Assembly (NCBI GenBank): GCA_039917615.1
Contig: JBDSJD010000031.1
Location: forward strand, 1 to 64,000
Direction of reading: 5' to 3'
Source of the DNA: ZC4RG30 sp039917615
GTDB taxonomy: Bacteria; Pseudomonadota; Gammaproteobacteria; Steroidobacterales; Steroidobacteraceae
DNA length: 64,000 bases
Shown here: in pieces, positions 36,499-45,450 of the stretch
Numbering within the stretch: the first letter of the stretch is position 1
Layout of the letters: every line of letters starts with the position of its first letter
The notes under the pieces: model-generated
Told to the model about the DNA's origin: nothing
Seen by the model: only the letters and a program-made list of their open reading frames with translations
Databases searched by the model: none
Program-made: the position numbers and the translations under genes

Positions 36499-39400
36499 CT
36501 AGTTGCGGATTTCGCGCCAAGTGAGGCGACGCGTGTCCACCGCTGAACCCTGTGTCGCGCGTTGGTCCTTGTTGGTGTCGTCCAAGGCCGTGTACATGAT
36601 GCTTCCGGTGGAAGTGCTGAGGAAGATTGGCGCATTGGCGCCGTCGTCGAAGCCGAGGCCGGAGAGTGTCGTGGCGGTTCCGCCGATGACCACCTTATCC
36701 GAATCGTTGAATAGCCCATCGCCGTTGAGGTCGAAGAAAGTCTTGGCAAGCCGTCCGCCAGTAAACGGATTGATTGCCATGATGAATCCCTTGCCCGTGG
36801 GCTTACAGACGTTCGAGCCATCGGGTATGCGGGTGGTGCCGATCAGCGCACCACCCTGGAACTGGTTCGACACCACCATGCGCTCGCCGGTGGAAGGCAG
36901 ATCGATGTACCAGCCGAGCTTGCCGGTCATGTCGCCCGCACTAGGGAGTGTTACGGTCCTGACCGTGGTGGTGGAATCGTAAGCATAATTCACCACGCTT
37001 CGCTGCGCGAGGGTGAGGGCGCGCGTCGGCACCACTCCGGTGTCCTGGATTCCATACCAGGTCTGCGTCTGCGTATTGCCGATATCCGTATCGTGAAAGA
37101 ACTTGCCGGTACCGAAAAATACCCAGGTGATGCCGGTAGCGGGATCCTTGCCAGACAGCGGAGCGGCCGTGATGGGTTGCGCTACTGCCGAAGGATCGAC
37201 TGCAGTGAATATAGTGGCAGCGGCAGGCGTGCCAGCTACGTCGGTGATCTTCCACAGCCGGCCCTTCAGATCGCCCGCATAGATGGTGTCCGCAAACCGG
37301 TCGCCGTTGGAGTCGCGCGCCAGCACGGCCGAAAGTCCATTGGTGGTTACACCGTCCGTGTTGACAGTGGTGGTTGCGCCGGTCAGCACATTGATCGCGA
37401 TGAGCTTCGCCGTGCCGGTGCTGCTTCCCGGGCCGTTTCCGATCAGCACCTGCCAAACGCCGCTGGCTGTCTGCGCTATGACCGGCTTGCCCAGGTTCTT
37501 GCCCAGCCCGGGGATATCGGTGCCGTCCTTGTCCCACAGCAAGGTGATGCCGCCACTGCCGGCGACGGGATTGGTGACGTCGAGGGCAAATGCGCCCGGA
37601 CCGCCACGGCCCAGCGTGCCCACGAGAATGGTCCTCCAGTTGGCGCCGTCGTAAACATCCGCAATCGCTATTTCGCCGTCCACGAAGTACTTGTGCACAT
37701 AGTTCGGTGTGGAATAGGCCGCCAGGCCGTTGGCGATCGCCGTCTTGGGGACGAAGGCAAAAATCTCCTGGCCATTACTCGCGTTGAACCCGTGCAGCAT
37801 GCCGTCGTTTGCGCCTACCCAGATGACACCGGTGCGGGTCGCCTTGGCAGAAGCAAAACCCGCGTAGGTGCTGGCCCCGGGGAATCCCATCGACGCGTTA
37901 TAAAGGGTTGGATTGGGCTTCGACACGAATATAGGCGTGGAATTGACGATATCGCCCAGCAGGCCGTTGGCGCGCGTCCGGAACGTACCGCCATTGACTT
38001 TTTCCAGGGTCCGGTCGCCGCGGATGTAATCCACCACAGTGGTAGATCCCATCGCCGTCTTCTGTGCACTGCTGAGATTGGCATAGGCGAAAGACACCAG
38101 CACGTTGTCGGTGGGGATGTGGGTATAGATGCTGCGGCTGGCCCAGTTCGCCGGCGCCAAGGAACTTGTCGTGCTGGCTACCCAAGCGGGAGTCGCCGCC
38201 AGCGCTCCGCTGGCAGAGACCGCGAAGGCCGAAAGATCGCCACTCCAGTCGGTGCTGAACTGGGCCTGGAAGGTGCGCGTGCTGCCGCTCGTATCCACAC
38301 TGGTCGAGTTGGCGGCCAGCGAAATTGCCGTGCCCAGGGAAGCTTCTGAGATATTGGCAAAGGCGTTGGTGAGGCTCTCGACCATCTTGTCGGCCTCGCT
38401 CGCGACGTAGAAATTGTCGGGTCGCAAGTCTGGGGTGCCGCTGCTGCTAAGGTTTTCACCCGACGCATTCCACAGCGAGGGCGACAGGGCAGCGGTGGCT
38501 GTTGTGGAGTCGTAGCCTTCCGGAACGGTGAATCCACCATACTTTGCCGCCAGCCAATACTGGTTGCTGTTCTTGGGCCTTAGATACTGGTTTTCACGCA
38601 CGTCCACCCAGTGCGTCGAAACGGTCTGTTTATTGGGCATGCTGGCCTCGGTGCGCAGATCCGTGGTGTGCGCGTAGTACGCCAGACCGACCATGTACGC
38701 GGAATTGCTCGCGAAATTGAATGTCGGATTGGTCGGGATCGTGATGCCTTCAACGGTCGCGACACGATCCAGCCAGGTTTTCACGTTTACGGTGTCGGCG
38801 CTGACCAGTGCCGGCGTTGCCGGCTCGTTCGACTTGCTCAGCACACCCTTGAGGTTCTGGTCATCCCAGGTATTCGTGTCGCCGATGCCCAAAATGGCGT
38901 TGTTCTGGCAGGAATACTGCATTGGATCCTGCCACGAAGTGATGACCGGAAAGCCGTCGGCCTGGTTGTAACGGTTGGCGCCAGTGCCGGTGAGGGTGGT
39001 GTATTCCGGTATGTTGGCCAGGTTCCGCACATAACGGATCGCGGCGTAGTACATCTCACTGACGCTGTCGTAGCTTTTGTGGTCCTTGTAGAGTCCGGAT
39101 GCGGGGTTGATGGTCGTCATCTGCCCGAACTTGTTCAGATAGTTGATGACGCCACTGTTGGTGATGGCTGGTGAGGTGCCTGGAGTTGCGGCGGCGTCGG
39201 CAGGGTCCGGGTTCTGGATCAGCGTGCCATCCGCATTCCACTCCTTGTTCGTAGTGCCGCCTGTATTCGCCTCCCACATGTTGGTGGCCGGATTCAGCCT
39301 CTGCGGCCCGACAAATTTCTGCCTGGCACGCAGCGCCGCGCCGTCACGCAATAGGTTGTCTTCGTTCAGATACGCAAATACGCTGTAACGGAGCTTGTCG

Positions 39401-40236
39401 GAATACGTCTGGATCAGGCCTTCGGGCTTCCAGTTCGAACCATATTGAACGCAGTTCGTCTCCAGGAGGGTCGGAACGCAGACCCTCACGCGTATGCTCA
39501 CCTCATAGACGTTGTATTTGGCGCCGCTGTTCAGCGTATGCCAGGCAGGGTTGTAGGCGGTAACCGCGCCGTTGACAAGATCCCCGTCTTCGGTAAAGCG
39601 CATCTTGTTGCCCAGTGCGCGTATCCGCGTTCTGAATTTGCTCCAGGTCGCGGTGGTGGGGACGGGCACGGTAAGCGCAATGTTCGTCGCACTCAATCCG
39701 ATGAGGTCGCGATCTGGGAATATATTGGCTTGATTCGGATCCGACGGGTCGATATTCCCATCGGAATACGCTTTTTCAAGAATGGTGGTGGTGGCGGTGT
39801 CAGTGGTGCGGTTGCCCCCTGTCAGGGCCTTGCGAAATGGATCGATGGTCTGCGTGGCGGTCCAGTTCAGGAAATTGCCGCTCCACTGCTTGCTGGCGGC
39901 ACTGCAGTTGTGATCCGGACCGGTAACGCTTACGGGGTAAAAATAGCGTGAAGTTTCGGTGGCACTGTAGTTGTAGTTGTAGCACTTGTTCGAGTCGAAA
40001 TACCCCGTATACGTGTTGAGCACGACATAGTCGTTGCCGATATTGGCCACGCTGTCGAGCGTCGGCCACTCTACGGACGGCGTCAGGATCAGGTTGCCCG
40101 GCACGCCAACAGCCACCGATAGCGGCACCTGCGACACGGTCTGGGCAACCGTTGTGCCGACAGCCATTACCAGCATTGCCCCGAGCAATGCCGATCGCAA
40201 GCGACGGGCACTCGTGAACACTATGCGATTTCTCAT
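36499..40236 (-). CDS. pilY1: PilY1 type IV pilus tip adhesin/assembly protein
   Basis: 1245 residues. ATG 40236 is chosen (GAGG 9 bases before); in-frame ATGs at 40257 (overlapping the pilX stop) and 40242 are alternatives. The signal peptide ends near TVAQ. The N-terminal half lacks a visible MIDAS DxSxS. The C-terminal beta-propeller is typical PilY1/PilC: LLGDIVNSTPIFVSKPNP, GANDGMLHGFNASNG, LGRGGPGAFALDVTNP and the calcium loop DSNGDRFADTIYAGD, with a further DLNGDGLFNDSD near the end and the terminus RLTWREIRN. PilY1 sits at the pilus tip with the minor pilins and governs adhesion and retraction. Confidence 0.94.
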   Translation of the reverse strand: MRNRIVFTSARRLRSALLGAMLVMAVGTTVAQTVSQVPLSVAVGVPGNLILTPSVEWPTLDSVANIGNDYVVLNTYTGYFDSNKCYNYNYSATETSRYFYPVSVTGPDHNCSAASKQWSGNFLNWTATQTIDPFRKALTGGNRTTDTATTTILEKAYSDGNIDPSDPNQANIFPDRDLIGLSATNIALTVPVPTTATWSKFRTRIRALGNKMRFTEDGDLVNGAVTAYNPAWHTLNSGAKYNVYEVSIRVRVCVPTLLETNCVQYGSNWKPEGLIQTYSDKLRYSVFAYLNEDNLLRDGAALRARQKFVGPQRLNPATNMWEANTGGTTNKEWNADGTLIQNPDPADAAATPGTSPAITNSGVINYLNKFGQMTTINPASGLYKDHKSYDSVSEMYYAAIRYVRNLANIPEYTTLTGTGANRYNQADGFPVITSWQDPMQYSCQNNAILGIGDTNTWDDQNLKGVLSKSNEPATPALVSADTVNVKTWLDRVATVEGITIPTNPTFNFASNSAYMVGLAYYAHTTDLRTEASMPNKQTVSTHWVDVRENQYLRPKNSNQYWLAAKYGGFTVPEGYDSTTATAALSPSLWNASGENLSSSGTPDLRPDNFYVASEADKMVESLTNAFANISEASLGTAISLAANSTSVDTSGSTRTFQAQFSTDWSGDLSAFAVSASGALAATPAWVASTTSSLAPANWASRSIYTHIPTDNVLVSFAYANLSSAQKTAMGSTTVVDYIRGDRTLEKVNGGTFRTRANGLLGDIVNSTPIFVSKPNPTLYNASMGFPGASTYAGFASAKATRTGVIWVGANDGMLHGFNASNGQEIFAFVPKTAIANGLAAYSTPNYVHKYFVDGEIAIADVYDGANWRTILVGTLGRGGPGAFALDVTNPVAGSGGITLLWDKDGTDIPGLGKNLGKPVIAQTASGVWQVLIGNGPGSSTGTAKLIAINVLTGATTTVNTDGVTTNGLSAVLARDSNGDRFADTIYAGDLKGRLWKITDVAGTPAAATIFTAVDPSAVAQPITAAPLSGKDPATGITWVFFGTGKFFHDTDIGNTQTQTWYGIQDTGVVPTRALTLAQRSVVNYAYDSTTTVRTVTLPSAGDMTGKLGWYIDLPSTGERMVVSNQFQGGALIGTTRIPDGSNVCKPTGKGFIMAINPFTGGRLAKTFFDLNGDGLFNDSDKVVIGGTATTLSGLGFDDGANAPIFLSTSTGSIMYTALDDTNKDQRATQGSAVDTRRLTWREIRN

Positions 40237-40256
40237 GAACATTTTCCTCGCAGCCA

Positions 40257-40844
40257 TTAGGGAAAAGGCCGCCTGACCGTTGTCTGCAACACTACGATGG
40301 CGCGGTCGCCGGACAACGCTGGGTTGCTGCTTCGCGCCGTAACACGGTAGTACGCGACATTGTCCGGGGCGCCACTGGCGCCGTAGTTGGCGCTGTTGGC
40401 ATTGGACGTACTGCCGAATGTATCGTCGGCAGTGCCAGTGCCGATCAGGTGTATCTGGTACTGCGGCACACCCTGGGTCAGCGCGATGTTTACATTGAAC
40501 GCGCCCGGGACGTTGATCCAGTTGTTGCTGGTTCCCGTAAAGGTGTCCGTGGGCACAATGGCGCATTGATTGTTGCTGGGCGGCGAGCAGTCGAGGCCAT
40601 TCAAGGTCGCGATCTGCCAGTCGGCGGTGATGGCCACCTCCGCCGCCCGCAATGCCGACTCGGTGCGCTGGAAGGCCAGCGACCGATCAAAGGTGTTGCC
40701 GCTCATTTTTTCCTGCAGCATGGTGGTGCGCGTTGCCGCAAGGCCAATCAGCGTGGCAACCACCAGCAGGATCAGTGCGACAACCAGGGCCACCCCGCGC
40801 TGCCCCCGGGCGGATGCCGCGACCTCACCAGGCAGCGCTTTCAT
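40257..40844 (-). CDS. pilX: Type IV minor pilin PilX
   Basis: 195 residues. The prepilin site is QRG before VALVVALILLVVATLIGLAA; as usual for PilX/GspK-type proteins there is no Glu5. It has MLQEKMSGNTFDRSLAFQ and ESALRAAE, the segment conserved in PilX, and two cysteines (DCSPP, QCAIV). It overlaps pilW (ATGA) and its TAA shares a base with an upstream alternative pilY1 start. It works with PilV, PilW and PilY1 in the pilus tip complex. Confidence 0.91.
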   Translation of the reverse strand: MKALPGEVAASARGQRGVALVVALILLVVATLIGLAATRTTMLQEKMSGNTFDRSLAFQRTESALRAAEVAITADWQIATLNGLDCSPPSNNQCAIVPTDTFTGTSNNWINVPGAFNVNIALTQGVPQYQIHLIGTGTADDTFGSTSNANSANYGASGAPDNVAYYRVTARSSNPALSGDRAIVVLQTTVRRPFP

Positions 40845-41881
40845 GGCAGTCGATTCCTCAGGGAAACCAGATAGTTGTAGTCCTTCGAGATGCGGCCGCT
40901 GTTCAGTGCGTTGTTGGTAGTGACGCCGATAGCACTGCTTTGCGCGGTAATCCGTATCAATACAGTCGAGATGACCGACCAGTCGGGCACCGGTGCTGCA
41001 CTGGGGTGAATGGTGTCCGAGCCAGTGGCCCGGTACTGAATCTCCATGTCGGTGATGCCAGCCACCACCTCTTCCGTGAGAACCGTCGGCTGGTTCGCGA
41101 CAACGCTCAGGCGCCGGCGGAACAGCGACAGGCCACCTTCAGCGGCACGCCCGTTGTTGCCGATGTACCAGTCGGTCGCGACTAGGCGTCCGATCTGCGA
41201 ATTCCTGGGAAACGTATATGTGTTGCCCGTGACACTGGCGCAACTGGTCGGAATGCCCAAACCCTGTGAGCAGTTGCCTGGCGTGCCGACGCCATTGTTG
41301 TGGAACACCGAAACAGTGCCCCCCGCTGAAGTGACGGAGCTTGCCTGGAAGATTGTCGCGTGGTCGAAATCGCACACCAGCATGATCTCGCCGGCGACGA
41401 AGTCGGAGGCTGCGGCGGGGATATCCAGACGCCACGCTGCCGGGAAGTGCTGGCCGATGGACATTCCCGTCCCGTCCATGCTCTCCACGCGAATGGAGTC
41501 AGTGCCCGCAACGCGTTCCCCAACGCCAGTGCCAAAAGCCACGGCCGAGTCCGTCTGGGATGAGTCGAATCCTCTTATTCCAAACCAGCTCTGCCACCAC
41601 AGCGCGGTCGATGCCAGCACGTTGGCAGTGCCGGTACTGGTTCCACAACCATTCCCGTCGGCTTGCCGGATGTCGTGTGCGAGCAGCTCGTAGGCGGTAC
41701 GCGCGCTTTCCTGTACCTGCGACAGGCCCTCGGTCGTGCTGTAGGTGCGCTTGTTGGCGAGCATCACACCCATCACGCTGCCGACGATCACAAGGCCCAG
41801 GACCATGGAGATCATGAGTTCAATGAGGGTGAATCCGCGGGCCCGGCTCGCCGGCCACCTTGCAGTTGCATTGCTGGTCAT
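40841..41881 (-). CDS. pilW: Type IV minor pilin PilW
   Basis: 346 residues from ATG 41881, overlapping the pilV stop (ATGA). Leader MTSNATARWPASRARG, then FTLIELMISMVLGLVIVGSV with Gly-1 and Glu5 present. The body carries GLSQVQESARTAYELLAHDI and IRQADGNGCG, typical of PilW, and the C-terminal part has VLIRITAQSS and DYNYLVSLRNR. PilW is the large J-like minor pilin of the tip complex. Confidence 0.92.
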   Translation of the reverse strand: MTSNATARWPASRARGFTLIELMISMVLGLVIVGSVMGVMLANKRTYSTTEGLSQVQESARTAYELLAHDIRQADGNGCGTSTGTANVLASTALWWQSWFGIRGFDSSQTDSAVAFGTGVGERVAGTDSIRVESMDGTGMSIGQHFPAAWRLDIPAAASDFVAGEIMLVCDFDHATIFQASSVTSAGGTVSVFHNNGVGTPGNCSQGLGIPTSCASVTGNTYTFPRNSQIGRLVATDWYIGNNGRAAEGGLSLFRRRLSVVANQPTVLTEEVVAGITDMEIQYRATGSDTIHPSAAPVPDWSVISTVLIRITAQSSAIGVTTNNALNSGRISKDYNYLVSLRNRLP

Positions 41882-42339
41882 ATCTGCACCGACGTCTGGA
41901 TGCTCAGCGTCCCCAAGGCCGCTGTATTGTTCGAATGTTCTTCCCACTGGACAGTGATGAGGCACAGGTTCCCGGTGCAATCGATCGCACCTTTTGCGTT
42001 GGCACCAAGTTCAGTTCTTAGATTTGAGCGCCAGCCGGCAACTACCGCAGCGGCATAGGTGCCCCCGGCCGGATCGGCAGCGTTGAGCGAAATATCGAAT
42101 ACGTTAGCGGCGGCGTTGACGCGATCGCCACGCAAGGCATCGGCAATGGCATGCGTTGCGACCACTGCCACGCCGCGCTCCAGCGCGCTCTGGTTGTTGC
42201 GCAGCGTGCGCATCTGCAGCCCTGCGAGCCCCAGCATGCCAATAGAGAGGATGACTGCAGCAACCAGTACTTCAACCATGCTGAAGCCGCGCTCGGCGGT
42301 AAATGATCGACCGCAGGCAGAATATCGTGCATGCGTCAT
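41878..42339 (-). CDS. pilV: Type IV minor pilin PilV
   Basis: 153 residues. ATG 42339 overlaps the fimT stop and has GGGAG 7 bases before; a slightly earlier ATG at 42345 is possible. Leader ends ERG before FSMVEVLVAAVILSIGMLGL. The body shows GLQMRTLRNNQSALERGVAV and the Cys pair AIDCTGNLCLITVQW. PilV is the I-like minor pilin of the tip complex. Confidence 0.92.
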   Translation of the reverse strand: MTHARYSACGRSFTAERGFSMVEVLVAAVILSIGMLGLAGLQMRTLRNNQSALERGVAVVATHAIADALRGDRVNAAANVFDISLNAADPAGGTYAAAVVAGWRSNLRTELGANAKGAIDCTGNLCLITVQWEEHSNNTAALGTLSIQTSVQI

Positions 42340-42899
42340 GGGCATACTCCCGACACGCGGGTAACTGCTATCCGGCTGCCGGCGCCAAGGGTGATCAGTC
42401 TTTGATTGTTCGTCAAAGAATGATTTGAACACACCGTGATCGTCTGGCCGTTTATCAGCCCATTGTTTGTTCGCGCCAGGCCATCGGACGCAAATGTGAC
42501 CTGATTGCTGGTCAGCGTGTTTTTTACGACGATGTTTCCACCAAAGTTTGGTAGTTCACCGCGGCGCAGGACCGCTCCCGCTGGATTGCGGACTATCCAG
42601 AATGGCCAGCTGCCCGTTGCACTCGAGCAAGTGGTGGCACCATCGGAGTCCGCCCGGCAGAAAGTGATGCCCTGGTTCGATTTGATCGCCTCTGAACGTG
42701 CGAACATCATGGCAGCCACCATGTCGTTGGCATCTTCCGTCAGGCGGTTACTGGCGATGATTTCGCGGAACGTGGGAATTCCAATGGCCATCAGTAGCGC
42801 CGCGACAGAGAGAGCCACCATCAGTTCCACGAGAGAGAAGCCGGCGGCAGACGCACGCGTGCCGCCGGGCCTGTCGAAGCTTTCGCGTAGTAGTTCCAT
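42336..42899 (-). CDS. fimT: FimT/FimU/GspH-type minor pseudopilin
   Basis: 187 residues from ATG 42899 (AGGA 8 bases before). Leader ends AAG before FSLVELMVALSVAALLMAIG; Glu5 present. PTFREIIASNRLTEDANDMV and MMFARSEAIKSN are the GspH/FimT pattern, and a Cys pair (TFCRADSDGATTC) plus a late GVCP complete it. It heads the minor-pilin operon, which starts 140 bases after the 3' end of tRNA-Thr on the same strand. No clear promoter is seen in that gap (42900-43038), so read-through from the tRNA promoter is conceivable. Confidence 0.9.
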   Translation of the reverse strand: MELLRESFDRPGGTRASAAGFSLVELMVALSVAALLMAIGIPTFREIIASNRLTEDANDMVAAMMFARSEAIKSNQGITFCRADSDGATTCSSATGSWPFWIVRNPAGAVLRRGELPNFGGNIVVKNTLTSNQVTFASDGLARTNNGLINGQTITVCSNHSLTNNQRLITLGAGSRIAVTRVSGVCP

Positions 42900-43038
42900 G
42901 CGCTGATCCTGCCTCGACTGCCGGGCGCGAGCGGGCTTGTCCGACCAGCGGTGCAACCGTCCCGACGAAAGGTCACGAGAGCTCCCCCAGCCACCGGAGT
43001 ACTGGACATAAGAACGCGTGGGAGGGGGAAAGGAGGGG

Positions 43039-43114
43039 TGGTGCCGTTTCGCGGAATCGAACCGCGGACCTACCGCTTACGAAGCGGTTGCTCTACCAGC
43101 TGAGCTAAAACGGC
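43039..43114 (-). tRNA. tRNA-Thr (anticodon CGT)
   Basis: 76 bases with encoded CCA. A 7-base acceptor stem pairs GCCGTTT with AAACGGC. The anticodon stem ACCGC/GCGGT holds loop TTCGTAA (anticodon CGT, reads ACG), and the T stem CGCGG/CCGCG holds loop TTCGATT. It separates the two minor-pilin clusters, which point away from it. Confidence 0.97.
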
Positions 43115-43150
43115 ACTGGGCTTGCAGAGCTTCGCCAGTACTGGCCGCGC

Positions 43151-43179
43151 ATTCTAGGGAAACCGCGCAATACGGGCAA
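43151..43179 (-). promoter_or_regulatory. Promoter of tRNA-Thr
   Basis: On the minus strand TTGCCC (43179-43174), a 17-base spacer and TAGAAT (43156-43151) give a good sigma-70 promoter. The expected start is about 30 bases before the mature tRNA 5' end. Confidence 0.65.
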
Positions 43180-43232
43180 ATCCGCTAGTTTCGCAGCTGG
43201 CCGTGCTGTGGGGGTCCGATCAAGCTGCCTGC

Positions 43233-43754
43233 ATGCGTTGCCGTGCCTTTTCCCTGCCTGAATTGCTCGCTGTGCTGGCGATAGCCGGCGTGCTGCTCGG
43301 CCTTGCGTTGCCATCGTGGGGCTATCAACTCGCGGCAGCCGCCACCCGCGCCAGCGCCAGTCAAGCGCTGTCGGGGCTCGCTCTGGCCCGGCGCACTGCC
43401 CTTGCCAGCGGCCACGCGGTGACCATGTGCCTCACAAAAGACCTGAGGCGCTGCGACCTGGGCGGGCGCGAGTGGATGTTGTTCATGAATCAGCAGGTCG
43501 GATCGCTGCAGCACCGGGAAGACGGAGAAAAGCTGCTCCGCCGTTGGCCTCTGCTGAAAGGGGTTCAGGTAGGCGCCACGCGCGCCTACGTCTGGTTCCA
43601 GGCGCAACCGCGAGCCGCAGCCACCGTCACCCTGCAGTTCTGTCATCCTGCGGCAGCGACGGCCCGTCGCACTGTGGTTGTCAGCCAGACCGGGCGCGCG
43701 CGTGTCAATTACGGCGACGTGACCAGCAACTCTCCTCAGTCCCGGTGCCCGTAA
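43233..43754 (+). CDS. Second-cluster FimT/GspH-like minor pilin
   Basis: 173 residues from ATG 43233. The leader is only MRCRA, so position -1 is Ala instead of Gly; FSLPELLAVLAIAGVLLGLA follows with Glu5 intact. The body has ASQALSGLALARRTALASGH and paired Cys (TMCLTKDLRRC), the GspH/FimT pattern. It begins a plus-strand set repeating the order of the standard minor-pilin operon (FimT, PilV, PilW, PilX, PilY1-like, PilE). The 3' 50 bases overlap the end of the convergent PilE-like gene. Confidence 0.82.
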   Translation: MRCRAFSLPELLAVLAIAGVLLGLALPSWGYQLAAAATRASASQALSGLALARRTALASGHAVTMCLTKDLRRCDLGGREWMLFMNQQVGSLQHREDGEKLLRRWPLLKGVQVGATRAYVWFQAQPRAAATVTLQFCHPAAATARRTVVVSQTGRARVNYGDVTSNSPQSRCP

Positions 43755-44145
43755 TTCCCTGCTTGCCCGACTGGTTCAACGTGAAAGCACCGCACTCGGT
43801 ATCTTCCGCCTGCAGTGCCTGTGGTGTTGCTGTAAGCAGGAACGTCCTGGCCTCAATGTCACCAGAGATCAGATATGCACCCTGCGGCGTAGCCTGCGGC
43901 AGATTCACGCAAATATTCTGCGCGTTGTCAGCAAGTGCGTAGTTGTTTGTGCGTGAGAAGCAGCGCTCAAGACGCTGCGCGAGTTCCATGAGGTCACGCT
44001 GCGCATCCATTCGCGTGAAGCGCATGGCGTATTGGCGGTGGGCCGGAATCGAAATGACCACCACGCTGGTCACCAGCACCATCGCGACCATCCACTTGAT
44101 GATCGTCAAGACCCGTTTGCGGGGATTGCCTGGTGTGCGGGTCAT
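43705..44145 (-). CDS. PilE-like protein with a destroyed prepilin processing motif
   Basis: 146 residues from ATG 44145. Downstream of the N-terminus it is clearly PilE-like: PAHRQYAMRFTRMDAQRDLM and ELAQRLERCFSRTNNYAL, and the end CGAFTLNQSG with SCWSRRRN. The N-terminus reads RKRVLTIIKWMVAMVLVTSV where GFTLIELM-type sequence should stand. Counting back from the conserved Pro22, position 5 is Lys instead of Glu, +1 is Leu, and -1 is Val. PilD cleavage and normal incorporation in a pilus are therefore doubtful; it may be an inner-membrane-anchored pilin relative. The frame is intact and it lies opposite to the surrounding genes, between the FimT-like and PilV-like genes. Confidence 0.78.
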   Translation of the reverse strand: MTRTPGNPRKRVLTIIKWMVAMVLVTSVVVISIPAHRQYAMRFTRMDAQRDLMELAQRLERCFSRTNNYALADNAQNICVNLPQATPQGAYLISGDIEARTFLLTATPQALQAEDTECGAFTLNQSGKQGITGTGTEESCWSRRRN

Positions 44146-44259
44146 CTTCGACTGATTGTATTCCGTGTTGCGATCCAGATCGAATGACGAACAAATGTCC
44201 GAAGCCCGGCAGAAATGCGGCTGTCGCGGCCCGTGCCGACGCACCTAAGCTCACACTGC

Positions 44260-44691
44260 ATGCACAGCATTACACCAGCACGAGACATTTCCGGCTTTGC
44301 GCTGATCGAAGCGCTGGTCGCGCTGCTGCTGCTGGCTATCGCCATGGTGGGTACAGCCACGGCGCTGGTCGAGTCCCTGGCGGGACAAAGGACAGCACTG
44401 ACGCAGACACAGGCCGCAGACCTTGCCGGCAATCTGGCTGAGGCGCTGCGCGCAGCGCCCGATGGCGCCACCGCTGCTGCAGAGATCCAGGCCTGGCGCG
44501 TTGCGGCGCTCGCCGTATTACCGAGGGCAGAACCGACTGCGGTGGCCAGGAATCAAGTGCAAGCCAGGTCCGGCATGCTCACCATCCCCGCCCGCTTCGA
44601 CATCCGCCTTCAGTGGCAGGATGCTCCCGGGCGCACTGCGTCACGGCTCACCCTTCCGTTAGCGTTCAATCCTGCAGCTGCGCCGTACTGA
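44260..44691 (+). CDS. Second-cluster PilV-like minor pilin
   Basis: 143 residues from ATG 44260. Leader MHSITPARDISG, cut before FALIEALVALLLLAIAMVGT (Gly-1 and Glu5 present). The helix continues ATALVESLAGQRTALTQTQA and ADLAGNLAEALRAAP, as in PilV/GspI. It has no Cys pair, unlike the PilV of the first cluster. Six bases separate it from the PilW-like gene; its start region diverges from the altered PilE-like gene 114 bases away. Confidence 0.8.
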   Translation: MHSITPARDISGFALIEALVALLLLAIAMVGTATALVESLAGQRTALTQTQAADLAGNLAEALRAAPDGATAAAEIQAWRVAALAVLPRAEPTAVARNQVQARSGMLTIPARFDIRLQWQDAPGRTASRLTLPLAFNPAAAPY

Positions 44692-44697
44692 AATATC

Positions 44698-45450
44698 ATG
44701 CGCGGAGCCACCCTGATCGAATTGCTGATTGCAATGCTTCTCGCGGGCGTCGCGGTCGCGGGCGCACTGACTGGTCTCGCCCATGCACAACGCGTCTGGC
44801 GCGACGCGGAACGTCTGGCACGAATGCACGAACGTGCGCAGTATGTTTTCGGCACGCTTGAGCCCGAACTACAGATGGCTGGCTACTTTGGTTCAGGCGA
44901 AACTGCGCAGCTCAACGATGCCGTCACTGCCGCTTCAGGCGGGGGGACCACCTGTGGCATTGCCGCCGTATTGCCGCTGCAACCAGCAGTGCGTGTGCTT
45001 GAGGGCAACTGGTCATTACCATGCGCCGCTCATGGCCAGGGTGCGAAACCAGACAGCGATACACTGATCGTGCGCCGCGCCTCGACCCGCATCGCGGCTA
45101 CGGAAGACGGCGCGCTGCAGCTGCTGACCGGCGCAACCCCACCGGAACTGCGCGACCTTTTCGTGCGCATCTACTACATCGCCCGCGCGGCCGACGGCGA
45201 CGCGCGCACACCTGCCCTGCGCGTTAAATCGCTCACTGCGGTGGCAGGCGCACCGGCATTTGTGGATACGGAGGTGATGCCGGGCGTCGATGATCTGCAG
45301 ATTGAACTGCGGCCGGACAGCATCGCACCGCGTTCGGTGCTGGTCCGGCTGCGTATCATGGCAGATCCCGCAGACATCCGAGCCGGCGAAATGCCGCCAG
45401 TGCTTGCACTCGAACGCCGCTTCAGTATTCGCAATGTCGCTTCGTCCTGA
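44698..45450 (+). CDS. Second-cluster PilW-like minor pilin
   Basis: 250 residues, about 100 shorter than the PilW of the first cluster. The leader is only MRG, then ATLIELLIAMLLAGVAVAGA with Glu5. ARMHERAQYVFGTLEPELQM and AGYFGSGE match the PilW helix end, and DDLQIELRP with SVLVRLRIMA the C-terminal strand pattern. It overlaps the following PilX-like gene by 17 bases. A three-residue leader is at the short end for prepilins. Confidence 0.82.
   Translation: MRGATLIELLIAMLLAGVAVAGALTGLAHAQRVWRDAERLARMHERAQYVFGTLEPELQMAGYFGSGETAQLNDAVTAASGGGTTCGIAAVLPLQPAVRVLEGNWSLPCAAHGQGAKPDSDTLIVRRASTRIAATEDGALQLLTGATPPELRDLFVRIYYIARAADGDARTPALRVKSLTAVAGAPAFVDTEVMPGVDDLQIELRPDSIAPRSVLVRLRIMADPADIRAGEMPPVLALERRFSIRNVASS

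Noticed and set aside
37093..38349. A 418-codon plus-strand frame
   Set aside because: Antisense to pilY1, with no recognisable domain.
42900..43038. Sigma-54 promoter for the fimT operon
   Set aside because: No GG/GC pair with correct -24/-12 spacing was found in the gap.
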